Shown piece by piece: positions 16,935 through 27,317 of a stretch of DNA of 42,125 nt. Positions within the stretch are counted from its first letter, which is position 1. Each line of letters starts with the position of its first letter. The position numbers were made by a program, and so were the translations under genes. Where the stretch lies: NCBI GenBank assembly GCA_937872925.1, contig CALMUT010000182.1, forward strand, positions 1-42,125, given 5' to 3'. The notes under the pieces are model-generated. The model did no database searches. It was given only the letters and a program-made list of their open reading frames with translations, and had not been told where the DNA came from. The stretch is from an uncultured Myxococcales bacterium. Lineage in GTDB: Bacteria > Myxococcota_A > Polyangia > Polyangiales > Polyangiaceae.

Positions 16935-18590
16935 ATGGCTGCGTCCGGTCGCATCCGGCGGCGCTTGGCGCTCGCGATCGTCATCACTGCGTTGATTCCG
17001 GTGTTGGTGGCCGTCTTCTTGGCGGACAGCATGGTGCGTCAGGCGGCCGCGAAGTTCTTTGTGCCGGAGGTAGGCGCGCGCCTCGACCAGTCGCTTGGGC
17101 TGTACCAGGAGCTTGCGCGCACGATGAAAACGGCGATGCGCAACGCAACCGACGCCGTCGCGGCTGACCATGCACTACGCACGGCGGCGGTCGAAAAGGA
17201 CGGGGCCACGGCGAAACGACAACTCGAGCGCGCGTTTCCCAAGTATCCGAGTCTGGTATCCCTCGAAGTTCTGGACGCCGAAGGCAAGCGACTGGCCTTT
17301 GCGGACCGCGGACGCCCCGTGGACCCTTCCAAGGAAAACAAGCTCGAGGTGGTTCGTCCGCTCGCGGAGGCGCCCGCGGAAAAACTTGTCGACGACGAAG
17401 ACCCGGATGAAGAGCTTGGCGACGAAATCCCGCAGATGGGGCCCGTGCCGCGCTTGGTGGCTGTTTTCGCAGCCGACAAAGCCCGCTTCGAAGAGTTGAC
17501 AGAGATGAGTCAGTTCGTGGACACCTACAAGCAGGTCGAGCGGCGCAAGACCATGGACGAGCAGTCCTACGTCTACGCCTTCGCCGCATTGCTTGGCATC
17601 ACCATCATCATGGCGGTTGGTGTCGGGACCCTGTTGGCGCGCGGCGTGTCATCGCGCTTGGGCGGGCTGTCCGAAGCCACCAAGAAGGTTGGGGCAGGCG
17701 ACCTGGCCATCCGCGTCGCGGAGGACGGCAACGACGAGATCTCGGACCTGGCACGGGCCTTCAACCGCATGTTGGGCGAAGTAGAGACGAGTCGAGCACG
17801 CATCGAATACCTGCAACGGATCGGGGCATGGCAAGAGATGGCGCGGCGCCTCGCCCACGAGATCAAGAATCCGCTCACTCCCATCCAATTGGCGGTGCAA
17901 GAGGTGCACCGTCGCTACGACGGCTCCGATGACCACTTCCAGAAGCTGATCGATACGACCTTGGAGATCGTGGAAGACGAAGTGGGCACCTTGCGCCGAC
18001 TGGTTGGCGAGTTTTCGAGTTTTGCGCGTCTGCCTCAGGCGGAGCTGGAGGAACTCGACTTGCGGGAGTTGCTGGAAGATTGGAGCACGCATCTCGAAGT
18101 TGCGGACGAATCCGGCGAGGCAGCCGAGATCCCACGGGGGGTCGAGTTGTCTTTCGAGTTGCCCGCCCAAGCGGCGCGGGTCTTCCTGGACCGCCAAATG
18201 TTTCGCCGCGCTGTCCTCAACCTGGTGCGCAACGCAGGGCAAGCGGTAAGCGGCGGAAGCGCGGAGACGGGAAGAGTGATCGTACGCCTGAGTCGAGACG
18301 GGGAGGCCTTCTTGATGGACGTCGAGGACAGCGGGCCGGGCATCCCCGAGGAAATGCGCGTCACGGTCTTCGATCCCTACGTCACCACGAAGACCGAGGG
18401 CACGGGTCTGGGACTGGCGATCGTCAAGAAAATCGTAGTCGAGCACGGTGGCAGCATCGTCGCCCAAGAAAGTAGTTTGGGAGGTGCCCGCATGCGTGTG
18501 CGTTTGCCTGCTGCCAACAGCGCTGAGGGCCGGCAATTGCTCGAGGCACGCGCCCTTCCCGCGCCGCCATCCTCCCGACGCCTTGCATAG
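16935..18590 (+). CDS. NtrY-like membrane sensor histidine kinase
   Basis: The 551-residue protein has a first membrane helix (about 11-30), a periplasmic domain (about 31-211) with an unusual acidic stretch DDEDPDEELGDE (153-164), and a second helix (about 213-235). A HAMP domain (about 236-290) follows, then HisKA with the phosphorylated His308 in RRLAHEIKNPLTPIQ, and HATPase with N-box LVRNAGQ (Asn433), DSGPGIP (465-471) and GTGLGLAIVKKI (489-500). The H-box sequence and 'NPLTPIQ' match the NtrY subgroup. It would autophosphorylate in response to an extracytoplasmic signal, but no response-regulator gene is adjacent. ATG 16911 is also in frame, but it would overlap the previous gene. Confidence 0.9.
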   Translation: MAASGRIRRRLALAIVITALIPVLVAVFLADSMVRQAAAKFFVPEVGARLDQSLGLYQELARTMKTAMRNATDAVAADHALRTAAVEKDGATAKRQLERAFPKYPSLVSLEVLDAEGKRLAFADRGRPVDPSKENKLEVVRPLAEAPAEKLVDDEDPDEELGDEIPQMGPVPRLVAVFAADKARFEELTEMSQFVDTYKQVERRKTMDEQSYVYAFAALLGITIIMAVGVGTLLARGVSSRLGGLSEATKKVGAGDLAIRVAEDGNDEISDLARAFNRMLGEVETSRARIEYLQRIGAWQEMARRLAHEIKNPLTPIQLAVQEVHRRYDGSDDHFQKLIDTTLEIVEDEVGTLRRLVGEFSSFARLPQAELEELDLRELLEDWSTHLEVADESGEAAEIPRGVELSFELPAQAARVFLDRQMFRRAVLNLVRNAGQAVSGGSAETGRVIVRLSRDGEAFLMDVEDSGPGIPEEMRVTVFDPYVTTKTEGTGLGLAIVKKIVVEHGGSIVAQESSLGGARMRVRLPAANSAEGRQLLEARALPAPPSSRRLA

Positions 18591-18640
18591 CGAATCTCAA
18601 GTGGCGCCCGACGCTCCGTGAAACTAGAGTGCCAGCCGCC

Positions 18641-19189
18641 ATGCCCGAGAAGAAGAAACCGACGCAAAACCCGCGTCAGGCGTGGATCACCCTAGCCATG
18701 GTCCTCGTGGTCAGCGGGCTGTTTGGCTTGATCGTACTGCCACGCATCGGCGGCAAGACCAGCAAGCTTGAGGGGCTCGCCGCCCCGGACTTCGCCCTGG
18801 AGGTCATTCATGGGGGTGACGCGGGCAATCGCATTCGGCTCTCGGATCTGCAGGGCAAGCCGGTGGTGGTGGACTTTTGGGCAAGCTGGTGTGGCCCCTG
18901 CAAAAAGCAGATACCGATTCTGGACCAACTCGCCAAAGACCGTCCGGACATTCACGTCGTGGGAGTCAACACGGATGACCGACGTGAAGACGCGGTCAAC
19001 TATGCGAAGTCAAACGGTCTGTCATACCCGGCTGTATTCGATGAAGCTTCCAAGGTGGCCACTGCCTACGGCGTGCGCGGACTACCCACCATGGTGTTGG
19101 TCAGCGCTCAGGGCCAAATCGTGGCAGTGCGTAGTCGGGTAGTTCCACGCGAAGAGATCGAACAACTGGTCGCTTCTGCGGGGCCATGA
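18641..19189 (+). CDS. Membrane-anchored TlpA/ResA-type thioredoxin-like protein
   Basis: The 182-residue protein has an N-terminal anchor helix (about 14-34) and a thioredoxin-fold domain with the active site WCGPC (83-87) and the cis-Pro loop GLPTMV. The insert-rich AhpC/TSA-like start (APDFALEVIHGGD) is typical of TlpA/ResA/CcmG reductases. Role: thiol-disulfide exchange on the periplasmic side, for example cytochrome c maturation or reduction of other envelope proteins. No cytochrome genes are next to it, so the partner is unknown. It sits 50 bases after the kinase gene on the same strand. Confidence 0.88.
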   Translation: MPEKKKPTQNPRQAWITLAMVLVVSGLFGLIVLPRIGGKTSKLEGLAAPDFALEVIHGGDAGNRIRLSDLQGKPVVVDFWASWCGPCKKQIPILDQLAKDRPDIHVVGVNTDDRREDAVNYAKSNGLSYPAVFDEASKVATAYGVRGLPTMVLVSAQGQIVAVRSRVVPREEIEQLVASAGP

Positions 19190-19234
19190 GCCGTGGCTCG
19201 CTCGAGCCTGCGCCTCATGCTATGAACAGTGGTC

Positions 19235-19636
19235 ATGGAGCGACGCATCGAAAGCTTTGACGAGTTCTGGCCATTCTATGTATGTGAACACCGGAACAAG
19301 CTGACACGCCAGTTTCACTTCGTTGGCACTACGCTGGCGCTTTCGGCGTTGGCCGGCGGACTTGCGACGCGCCACAAGTGGCTACTCGCGGTTGCGCCCG
19401 TGGTCGGATACGGGCCAGCTTGGTTCAGCCATTTCTTCATCGAAAAGAACCGCCCCGCCACCTTCACCTACCCGAAGTGGAGCTTGATGGCGGACTTCGT
19501 CATGTGGGGCAAGATGCTCGCCGGCACAATGGATGCTGAGGTCGAACAGATCCTAAAGATCGTCGAAGGGGACGTGCCGAGGGACGCGGAGCCCGAAATC
19601 CGCCCCAACATGGCCACAGACGGCACGCTGAACTGA
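19235..19636 (+). CDS. Mpo1-like (DUF962) membrane protein
   Basis: The 133-residue protein has two to three hydrophobic segments and the DUF962/Mpo1 hallmarks: YVCEHRNKLTRQFHFVGT near the N-terminus and WFSHFFIEKNRPATFTYPKW in the middle, with conserved His residues. Yeast Mpo1 is an iron-dependent dioxygenase that alpha-oxidises 2-hydroxy fatty acids; a similar lipid-related role in bacteria is inferred. The ATG at 19235 is preferred to the GTG two codons upstream. It is the last gene of the four-gene plus-strand run. Confidence 0.85.
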   Translation: MERRIESFDEFWPFYVCEHRNKLTRQFHFVGTTLALSALAGGLATRHKWLLAVAPVVGYGPAWFSHFFIEKNRPATFTYPKWSLMADFVMWGKMLAGTMDAEVEQILKIVEGDVPRDAEPEIRPNMATDGTLN

Positions 19637-19684
19637 GACCGCCCGACGCACGCATGGGCGCAGTGGCGCTGGCCCATGAGTTTC

Positions 19685-19764
19685 ACAGGAAGACGGAAGG
19701 GCCGGAAGATTCGGATGCTGGGATTGAACGGAACGCCATCCTTCCCGTCCTTCCGTCTTCCTGT
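19685..19764. repeat. Long inverted repeat between convergent genes
   Basis: A perfect 16-base arm ACAGGAAGACGGAAGG (19685-19700) is matched by its reverse complement at 19749-19764. The match continues inward with few differences for about ten more bases (19701-19710 against 19738-19748), leaving a loop of about 27 bases. It lies in the 148-base gap between the Mpo1-like gene and the convergent amidohydrolase gene. It could be a bidirectional transcription-end structure or a dispersed repeat; there is no strong T-tract. Confidence 0.85.
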
Positions 19765-19784
19765 AGATCCGTCAGAATCCGATC

Positions 19785-22385
19785 CTAGGGCGTGAGGTCC
19801 GCAGCGCTGCGGGGCAGGAGCTTGCGTTCGCTGAAGCTGTAGGCGAGCACACCGGTGATTTTCGAAAACGCTGTGCCCACGCTGTAGGTATTGTCGAGCG
19901 CTTCGTAGATCTCGTCGTCGATGCGCAGATTGCCGGTAACGCTGAACTCGTCGAAGTCCTTGGGAGCGTCGGGATTCATATTCGTCACCTGCACGCCCGC
20001 GATGCTCAGCAGCATGGACTCCCACTGCTCCGCCTGAGCACTGCCTGTCGCCAGGTCCGCTGGGTTGGTAATGGCGACGGGGCCAAAGGGTAGCGTCGTG
20101 CCAGGGTTGGTTACGGTGATCGTCGGAGAGCTGATCTCCGAGAAATCGAAGAACTCTTCGTAAGTTCCGGTGACGGTGATCTGGTTGCCCACACTCACGC
20201 CCGGGGCGGTACCCTTTGTGAAGACGAAGATGCCGCTGAAGGGCTTGAGCGACGTATCCTGCACGTAGAATCCGCGTAGGCCGCCGGTGTTGGGGCGGAC
20301 GGCGGTTACGTAGAGGCCCGCCAGGGTCACCTTGCTGCCAGAAGCGGGGTGCGCCGGATGCGCGGGATTGCGTACTGCTTCGACGGATAGCGCGCAGGCG
20401 GCAAAACCGGAGTTTTTTTCCGCGCAGCTGTCGCAGTGGTCGCCCTTGCCGTCTTGGTCCGTATCGACCTGGGTGCCGTTGCGGATCTCTGGGCAGTTGT
20501 CGATGCCGTTCGCCCAGCCGTCGCCGTCTGTGTCAGCACCGTCCAGAGCCGGGCAAGTGTCCGTTGCGTCGAGGGGGCACGGGTCGCAGGCATCGCCCTT
20601 GTTGTCGGAATCCGCGTCGCCTTGCTTGCCACCGTCCATAGGTCGGATCGGATTGAACACGTTGGGGCAGTTGTCCGAAGCGTCGTCGATGCCGTCGCCG
20701 TCCGCGTCGGTGCCGCTCGGCACGCCGGTGTACTCGCCTGGGCGAGAGGGAATGCACGTGGGCTCGATGGCCGGCGGGGCGCCACAAGTGGCCAGCGGAG
20801 CGACCGCCTCGGCGCTGGACTTGATCGCTGCGAGAGCGACGCCCGTGTCTGATTGCGCGCAGACACTCTTCTGAACTCCGCACACGTCCAGGGCCTCGCA
20901 TGTCGCTGCGCCAAGTTCGGGCGCGGCGAGCAGCGTGCTGTCGCCATACAGCACCTTGCCCCCGCGCATGACCAACGCGACGTCTTTGGCTTCCGCGGCG
21001 ATCACCGCCCGGTGGTCCTTGTTCGTGCTGCCATCAAAGATGGCGATATCTGCAACGTAACCTGGCTTGAGCATGCCCAGGCCGTTTTCCATGCCCGCGG
21101 CCAGGGCGCCGTTGGTGGTGACCATTTCCCACAGGCGGTAGTCGGAGAAGTAGTTGTCGTAGTGGGTCTTGTTCAGGTAGTCGGCGCAGGCGAGTTCGCG
21201 GGATAGGTTCATGGAGCCTGAAAGCAGCCAGTCCGTGCCGAGCGCAATGCCAACACCCTGGGTGGCCAGGTTCGTGACCGGGGCCGTGTTGCCATAGAGT
21301 GAGATGTTCGAGCGTGGCGACCAGACGACCCAGGCGTGCTCGGCGGCGATCTCTGCGATCTCTTTGGGCGAAACGGCGATGGCATGCACGATGGCGGTCT
21401 GCGGTTCGACTAGATCGAGGCTTCCGGCCGTTGTGCATGTCATTTCGTTGCGCGCTGCCTGACTGATGCCCTCGGAAATGTGTGGAGAGTAGCCGTCGAG
21501 CCCAGCAATGCTCGCAGGGGTGGTCGCTTTGCTGCCGTAGTTGCAGCCCGAGTCGAGCAGCTTGCCGTTGGCGTCATCGAGGGGGAAGACATCCGAGTCG
21601 ACGGTTTGCACCGGCAAGCCCTCTTTGCTTGCGGTATCCAGGTTGCGGACAAAGCCCGCGACGCTTCCTGCGCTGATCGAACTGGTCACGCCGCCCATCA
21701 AGAAGCGCAGTTCTGCGCCCAATACTGCGTTTTTTGGCGCGCTTGAGGCGTACTTGATTTCCGGTTTGCCGTTGGCGCCGGTGCGCCACTCATGGCGGTG
21801 GGCGTAGCGCACCGCGCCATCGATGGGCTTGTTGTGTGCGTAGGTGATGTGGTCGTGCGCGTTGATCAAGCCGGGTGAGATGACGCCGTCGGCGCAGGTC
21901 ACGGTCGTGGCGCCTGCGGCGCTTGCCGAGCAGTCACAGGCTACACAAGTAATGTTGCCGCCGGCGTCCACGGTCACTTCGCCGCCCCGATAAATCTTCG
22001 TCGGAGCCAGCACGGTCCCAATCAGTCGCACGCCTTGGGTCCCTGGAGTGGTAACGCTGCAGACTCCGGTTGCCGGCGGCGTGAGCGTCTTCTGGCAGTC
22101 GACGACCTCCAGCGCGGTTCCGGGGCCTTGGCCACCCTGTCCGCCCAGTCCACCCGTGCCGGCGGTGCCGCCCGTGCCGCCCGTGCCGCCCACGGCGCCT
22201 TGGCCACCCTGCCCGGCGCCGCCCAGGCCGCTGTCAGCGCCGCCGGATGCACCGATGCCGCCCGTGGCGCCGAACGCTCCGGAGCCACCGGTGTTGCCCC
22301 CCGTATCGTCACTGCCACAACCCGCGAACGCGACGGTGGCAATGGAAAGTAGAGACGAACCAACGAGAATAGACAATCGGGTCAT
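19785..22385 (-). CDS. Surface lipoprotein: amidohydrolase with thrombospondin-type repeats and OB-like domain
   Basis: The 866-residue protein has a lipobox FAGC (Cys23) and a Gly-rich linker (about 28-90). The amidohydrolase domain (about 115-480) has HDH (177-179), HISEG (302-306), His334 and GTDW (Asp385). This is the metal-site set of the cytosine/guanine deaminase and ATZ/TRZ class. Thrombospondin type-3-like Asp-rich calcium repeats (about 556-660, DADGDGIDD, DNCP, DTDGDGWANG) follow, then a final beta domain (about 675-866) resembling OB-fold/DUF5689 modules (GFYVQDTS, VGNQITVTGTYEEF). Where relatives have His before the 'P-x-S-N' motif, this protein has Trp355. It probably hydrolyses a cyclic amide or amine outside the cell; the substrate is unknown. 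AGGAG precedes the ATG. Confidence 0.85.
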   Translation of the reverse strand: MTRLSILVGSSLLSIATVAFAGCGSDDTGGNTGGSGAFGATGGIGASGGADSGLGGAGQGGQGAVGGTGGTGGTAGTGGLGGQGGQGPGTALEVVDCQKTLTPPATGVCSVTTPGTQGVRLIGTVLAPTKIYRGGEVTVDAGGNITCVACDCSASAAGATTVTCADGVISPGLINAHDHITYAHNKPIDGAVRYAHRHEWRTGANGKPEIKYASSAPKNAVLGAELRFLMGGVTSSISAGSVAGFVRNLDTASKEGLPVQTVDSDVFPLDDANGKLLDSGCNYGSKATTPASIAGLDGYSPHISEGISQAARNEMTCTTAGSLDLVEPQTAIVHAIAVSPKEIAEIAAEHAWVVWSPRSNISLYGNTAPVTNLATQGVGIALGTDWLLSGSMNLSRELACADYLNKTHYDNYFSDYRLWEMVTTNGALAAGMENGLGMLKPGYVADIAIFDGSTNKDHRAVIAAEAKDVALVMRGGKVLYGDSTLLAAPELGAATCEALDVCGVQKSVCAQSDTGVALAAIKSSAEAVAPLATCGAPPAIEPTCIPSRPGEYTGVPSGTDADGDGIDDASDNCPNVFNPIRPMDGGKQGDADSDNKGDACDPCPLDATDTCPALDGADTDGDGWANGIDNCPEIRNGTQVDTDQDGKGDHCDSCAEKNSGFAACALSVEAVRNPAHPAHPASGSKVTLAGLYVTAVRPNTGGLRGFYVQDTSLKPFSGIFVFTKGTAPGVSVGNQITVTGTYEEFFDFSEISSPTITVTNPGTTLPFGPVAITNPADLATGSAQAEQWESMLLSIAGVQVTNMNPDAPKDFDEFSVTGNLRIDDEIYEALDNTYSVGTAFSKITGVLAYSFSERKLLPRSAADLTP

Positions 22386-22527
22386 AGAGGCTCCTGAAGG
22401 CGGGGGAGTGTTCCATGCCCTTTCGCTTCGCGCCCGCCGGAGTTGTGCTTTTGATCGTCTTTTTTTGGTTTTGAAGCGCTTCTTTTTGGGTTTCGCTGGA
22501 ATTCTTCACTAAAACGCCGACACACGT

Positions 22528-23388
22528 ATGGATTCCGGGCTCGGCCACGCAGCACTCCTCGGGTTTCTTCAGGGACTCACGGAGTTCTTGCCAGTGTCCA
22601 GTTCCGGACACCTGGCCGTTGCCGGCATGGTCTTCGACGTGGGCGAGGGTGGCCTGACCCTGAACGTCATGCTGCACGCCGGCACGCTGCTGGCAACGCT
22701 CGTGGTGTTGTGGCGACGCATCGCTCCCGCACTGGTGGATGGCGTTCAAGCCTTGGCTCAGCCGAGGCGCTTCAAAGAGACCGAAGGAGGGCGTGACGCC
22801 TTGGTCGTGATCCTGGCGTCGCTTCCGACCGCCGCAATTGGACTTCTGGCACGTGACGCAGTGGAGCGTTTCACGGGCGCTCCTTTCGTTGTGGGCCTGG
22901 GCTTCTTGGTGACCACCGTCTTGCTGATCTCGACTCGCTGGGTCCGGCCCGGGGACCTCGAAGTCCCCAGCATGCGTGCTGCGCTCCTGCTCGGATTTGT
23001 ACAAGGAATTGCGGTGCTGCCTGGCGTGTCGCGGAGTGGGTCCACCATCGCGCTGGCTCTGTGGATGAAGGTGCGGCCGGACCGCGCATTCGACTTGTCG
23101 ATGTTGATGTCTTTGCCCGTCGTCCTCGGAGCGGTGCTGCTCGAAGCGCGCCACCTGAATGCCGCTTCTGGAGGCGTGACCGCTGCCGCCGTGGGCGCCT
23201 TTGTGGCATTTGTCGTGGGGCTCTTTGCGTTGGCGGTTCTGCGGCGGGTGGTGGTGCGCGGACACTTTTCATTGTTCGCGCTTTGGGTGTTTCCCTTGGC
23301 GTTGGCCACCCTGGCCATGAGCAAGTCCTGGCCGGCGCCCGAGAGTCACGTGGGCGCGGTGAGCCACGTTGCGGCGATCGCCAGTTGA
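22528..23388 (+). CDS. uppP: Undecaprenyl-diphosphatase
   Basis: The 286-residue polytopic membrane protein has both BacA/UppP signatures: QGLTEFLPVSSSGH at 15-28, with the catalytic-region Glu19 and Ser residues, and PGVSRSG at 165-171. Length and about eight hydrophobic segments fit the family. Role: dephosphorylation of undecaprenyl diphosphate to recycle the lipid carrier for peptidoglycan and polysaccharide synthesis, and often bacitracin resistance. The next gene starts after 31 bases on the same strand. The start at ATG 22528 is set by the family N-terminus; there is no clear ribosome site. Confidence 0.95.
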   Translation: MDSGLGHAALLGFLQGLTEFLPVSSSGHLAVAGMVFDVGEGGLTLNVMLHAGTLLATLVVLWRRIAPALVDGVQALAQPRRFKETEGGRDALVVILASLPTAAIGLLARDAVERFTGAPFVVGLGFLVTTVLLISTRWVRPGDLEVPSMRAALLLGFVQGIAVLPGVSRSGSTIALALWMKVRPDRAFDLSMLMSLPVVLGAVLLEARHLNAASGGVTAAAVGAFVAFVVGLFALAVLRRVVVRGHFSLFALWVFPLALATLAMSKSWPAPESHVGAVSHVAAIAS

Positions 23389-23419
23389 GCGCCAGGCGCC
23401 GCCGTGGCACAGCGGGGGC

Positions 23420-24514
23420 ATGACTGAGCAAGGTGGCGTTTTTGCGGTGATTTTGGCAGGAGGCAGTGGCACGAGGTTTTGGCCCGCGTCCCGCAGCTTG
23501 CGCCCGAAGCAGTTGCTCGCCCTCGGACCAAGTGGGGACAGTCTGATCCGCGAGACGGTGCGCCGGGTCGCCTCGCTCAGTCCGCCGGACCGCGTGCTAA
23601 TCGCCACGGGCAAGCGCTTGTTGCAGGGAACCCGCGAAGCACTGCCCGAGCTGCCGCCGAGTGCCTTTTTGGGCGAGCCCCAGGCAAAGAATACGGCGCC
23701 GTGCATTGGCTGGGCGTCTGCGGTGGCGTTTCGGCGCGACCCGGAAGCCGTGGTGATGGTGCTGCCCAGCGATCAGCACATTGGCGACGAAGCCGCATTC
23801 CTGGCTGCCGTCCGTCATGCGGTGGCATCTGCGCGCGCCGGCGTCATCACCACAATCGGCGTCAAGCCGACGCGAGCGGAAACGGGCTATGGCTACATCG
23901 AAGTCGGGGATGCTGTCACCGAAGCCGTGTCGCGGGTCGTTCGCTTCGTGGAAAAGCCCGATGCGGAGACGGCGGAAGAGTACGTGGCCAGTGGCCGCTA
24001 CGCTTGGAATAGCGGAATGTTCTTCTTTCGCGCCAAAGACATGTTGGACGCAGTTCGCGCCCACGCGCCAGAGATCGCGAAGGGGCTGGATGACATCGAT
24101 GCCGCCGCGAAAAAAGGGCCCGAGGCTGAGGCGGATGCCACCGAACGCGCCTTCGCGGCGTTTCCGTCCATTAGCATCGACTATGCAGTGATGGAGCGCG
24201 CCGAGACCTTGCACGTCGTGTCGGCAAGTTTCGGCTGGAGCGATTTGGGCAGTTGGCAAAGTGCCTGGGAGCTTTCGCCCAAGGATGCGAGCCAAAACGC
24301 GGCGCCAGAAGGCAGCATCTTGGTGGACGCTCGAGGCAACATCGTGCGTACGCTTGCGGGGGCCGCTGGAAAGCTGGTGGCGCTCGTAGGCGTCGAGGGT
24401 TTGGCCGTGGTCGACACGGGAGACGCCCTGCTGGTGATGCCACGTGAGCGCTCGCAGGATGTGCGTGCGGTGGTCGACGCGCTCAAAGCGTCCGGTCGCG
24501 AGCCGCTGCTGTGA
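23420..24514 (+). CDS. Mannose-1-phosphate guanylyltransferase
   Basis: The 364-residue enzyme has the nucleotidyltransferase signature LAGGSGTRFWPASR...PKQLL at about 12-33, GEPQAKNTAPCI, LPSDQHI, the sugar-binding YGYIEVG and FVEKP, and WNSGMFFF. All are typical of ManC/GMP-type guanylyltransferases. The family's second, isomerase domain is absent, so it is the short monofunctional form. It makes GDP-mannose from mannose-1-phosphate and GTP in the cytoplasm for envelope glycans. GGGGG precedes the ATG. A frame extending upstream to 23369 is ignored because the family starts at this ATG. It is likely co-transcribed with uppP. Confidence 0.92.
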   Translation: MTEQGGVFAVILAGGSGTRFWPASRSLRPKQLLALGPSGDSLIRETVRRVASLSPPDRVLIATGKRLLQGTREALPELPPSAFLGEPQAKNTAPCIGWASAVAFRRDPEAVVMVLPSDQHIGDEAAFLAAVRHAVASARAGVITTIGVKPTRAETGYGYIEVGDAVTEAVSRVVRFVEKPDAETAEEYVASGRYAWNSGMFFFRAKDMLDAVRAHAPEIAKGLDDIDAAAKKGPEAEADATERAFAAFPSISIDYAVMERAETLHVVSASFGWSDLGSWQSAWELSPKDASQNAAPEGSILVDARGNIVRTLAGAAGKLVALVGVEGLAVVDTGDALLVMPRERSQDVRAVVDALKASGREPLL

Positions 24515-24626
24515 GTCGCTCCCTTACGGCACCTGGAGGTCTCCCGGGACGTCAGTGGTGTCGCTTGGTTCTGGTTTTTCTCGCGCTCCAGAGGTAGTAG
24601 TTCAGCTCTCTGAAAAGGAGTGCCCG

Positions 24627-25064
24627 ATGCGCTGCGCTATTGTCCTGCTCATTCCCATCGCTGCCCTGGCCCTCAGTGGTTGCGGCAAGATCAAGAAGAC
24701 CAAGGAGTGCGCTGCGTTCATCGACAAGGTGAACGCTTCGCTGAAAGTCATCGAGCAACATACGAACACGGCTGGCAAGGATGACGCAAAAGCCGTGGCG
24801 GACATGAAGAAGCTCGGCGAGCTGTACGAGACGCTTTCGAGTGATGTCGGCGGAATCGAAATCACCACCGTCGACTTGAAAACCCACGTGACCGAGTATC
24901 AGGGCATGGCCACCAAGGCCGCCGCGGCTGCGCGGCAGGTGGCGGACGCCATCGAAACCAAGAATCCCGAGAAAGCGGATAAGGCCCAAAAGGAATTCGA
25001 CACCATCGTCAAGCAAGAGGATGAGCTAGTTGGCAAGATCAACACCTACTGTCAGGCGCCCTGA
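24627..25064 (+). CDS. Small helical lipoprotein, unknown
   Basis: The 145-residue protein is preceded by a strong AAAAGGAG site. The signal peptide ends in the lipobox LSGC (Cys19). The mature chain is mostly amphipathic helix with many Lys, Ala, Glu and Asp (for example KAAAAARQVADAI and KADKAQKEFDTIVK) and two additional Cys (ECAAF and TYCQAP), so a helical hairpin closed by a disulfide is plausible. No family recognised. It stands 112 bases after the guanylyltransferase and converges with uvrB. Confidence 0.75.
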   Translation: MRCAIVLLIPIAALALSGCGKIKKTKECAAFIDKVNASLKVIEQHTNTAGKDDAKAVADMKKLGELYETLSSDVGGIEITTVDLKTHVTEYQGMATKAAAAARQVADAIETKNPEKADKAQKEFDTIVKQEDELVGKINTYCQAP

Positions 25065-25103
25065 GGACTAGCGAAGCCTCGCTGGCATGGCGTCGTGCCC
25101 GGA

Positions 25104-27176
<2,073 letters not shown>

Positions 27177-27305
27177 GGACCGCACATCTTTTGGGAAAGC
27201 CGGTCCCATTTCAAGCGTGCCGGCAAGGGCTTGCCTCCGCAGCCCGGCGTAGCTCGGGATGCCTGCAAAAACCGCTACTTGGAGGCCAGATGGGGCCAGT
27301 GCGGT

Positions 27306-27311
27306 TACACT
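27306..27311 (+). promoter_or_regulatory. -10-like hexamer TACACT close to start codon
   Basis: TACACT ends six bases before the ATG at 27318. GGAG also lies between the hexamer and the ATG, so the mRNA could instead be initiated upstream and use this as a ribosome site. Confidence 0.4.
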
Positions 27312-27317
27312 GGAGCC

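Noticed and set aside
22473..22482. Palindrome GAAGCGCTTC in a T-rich stretch upstream of uppP
   Set aside because: Short palindromes are frequent; no second copy or regulator supports an operator, and the T-runs do not follow a stable stem.
27177..27317. SOS (LexA) box upstream of uvrB
   Set aside because: No palindromic site of a known LexA type could be read in the 141-base gap.
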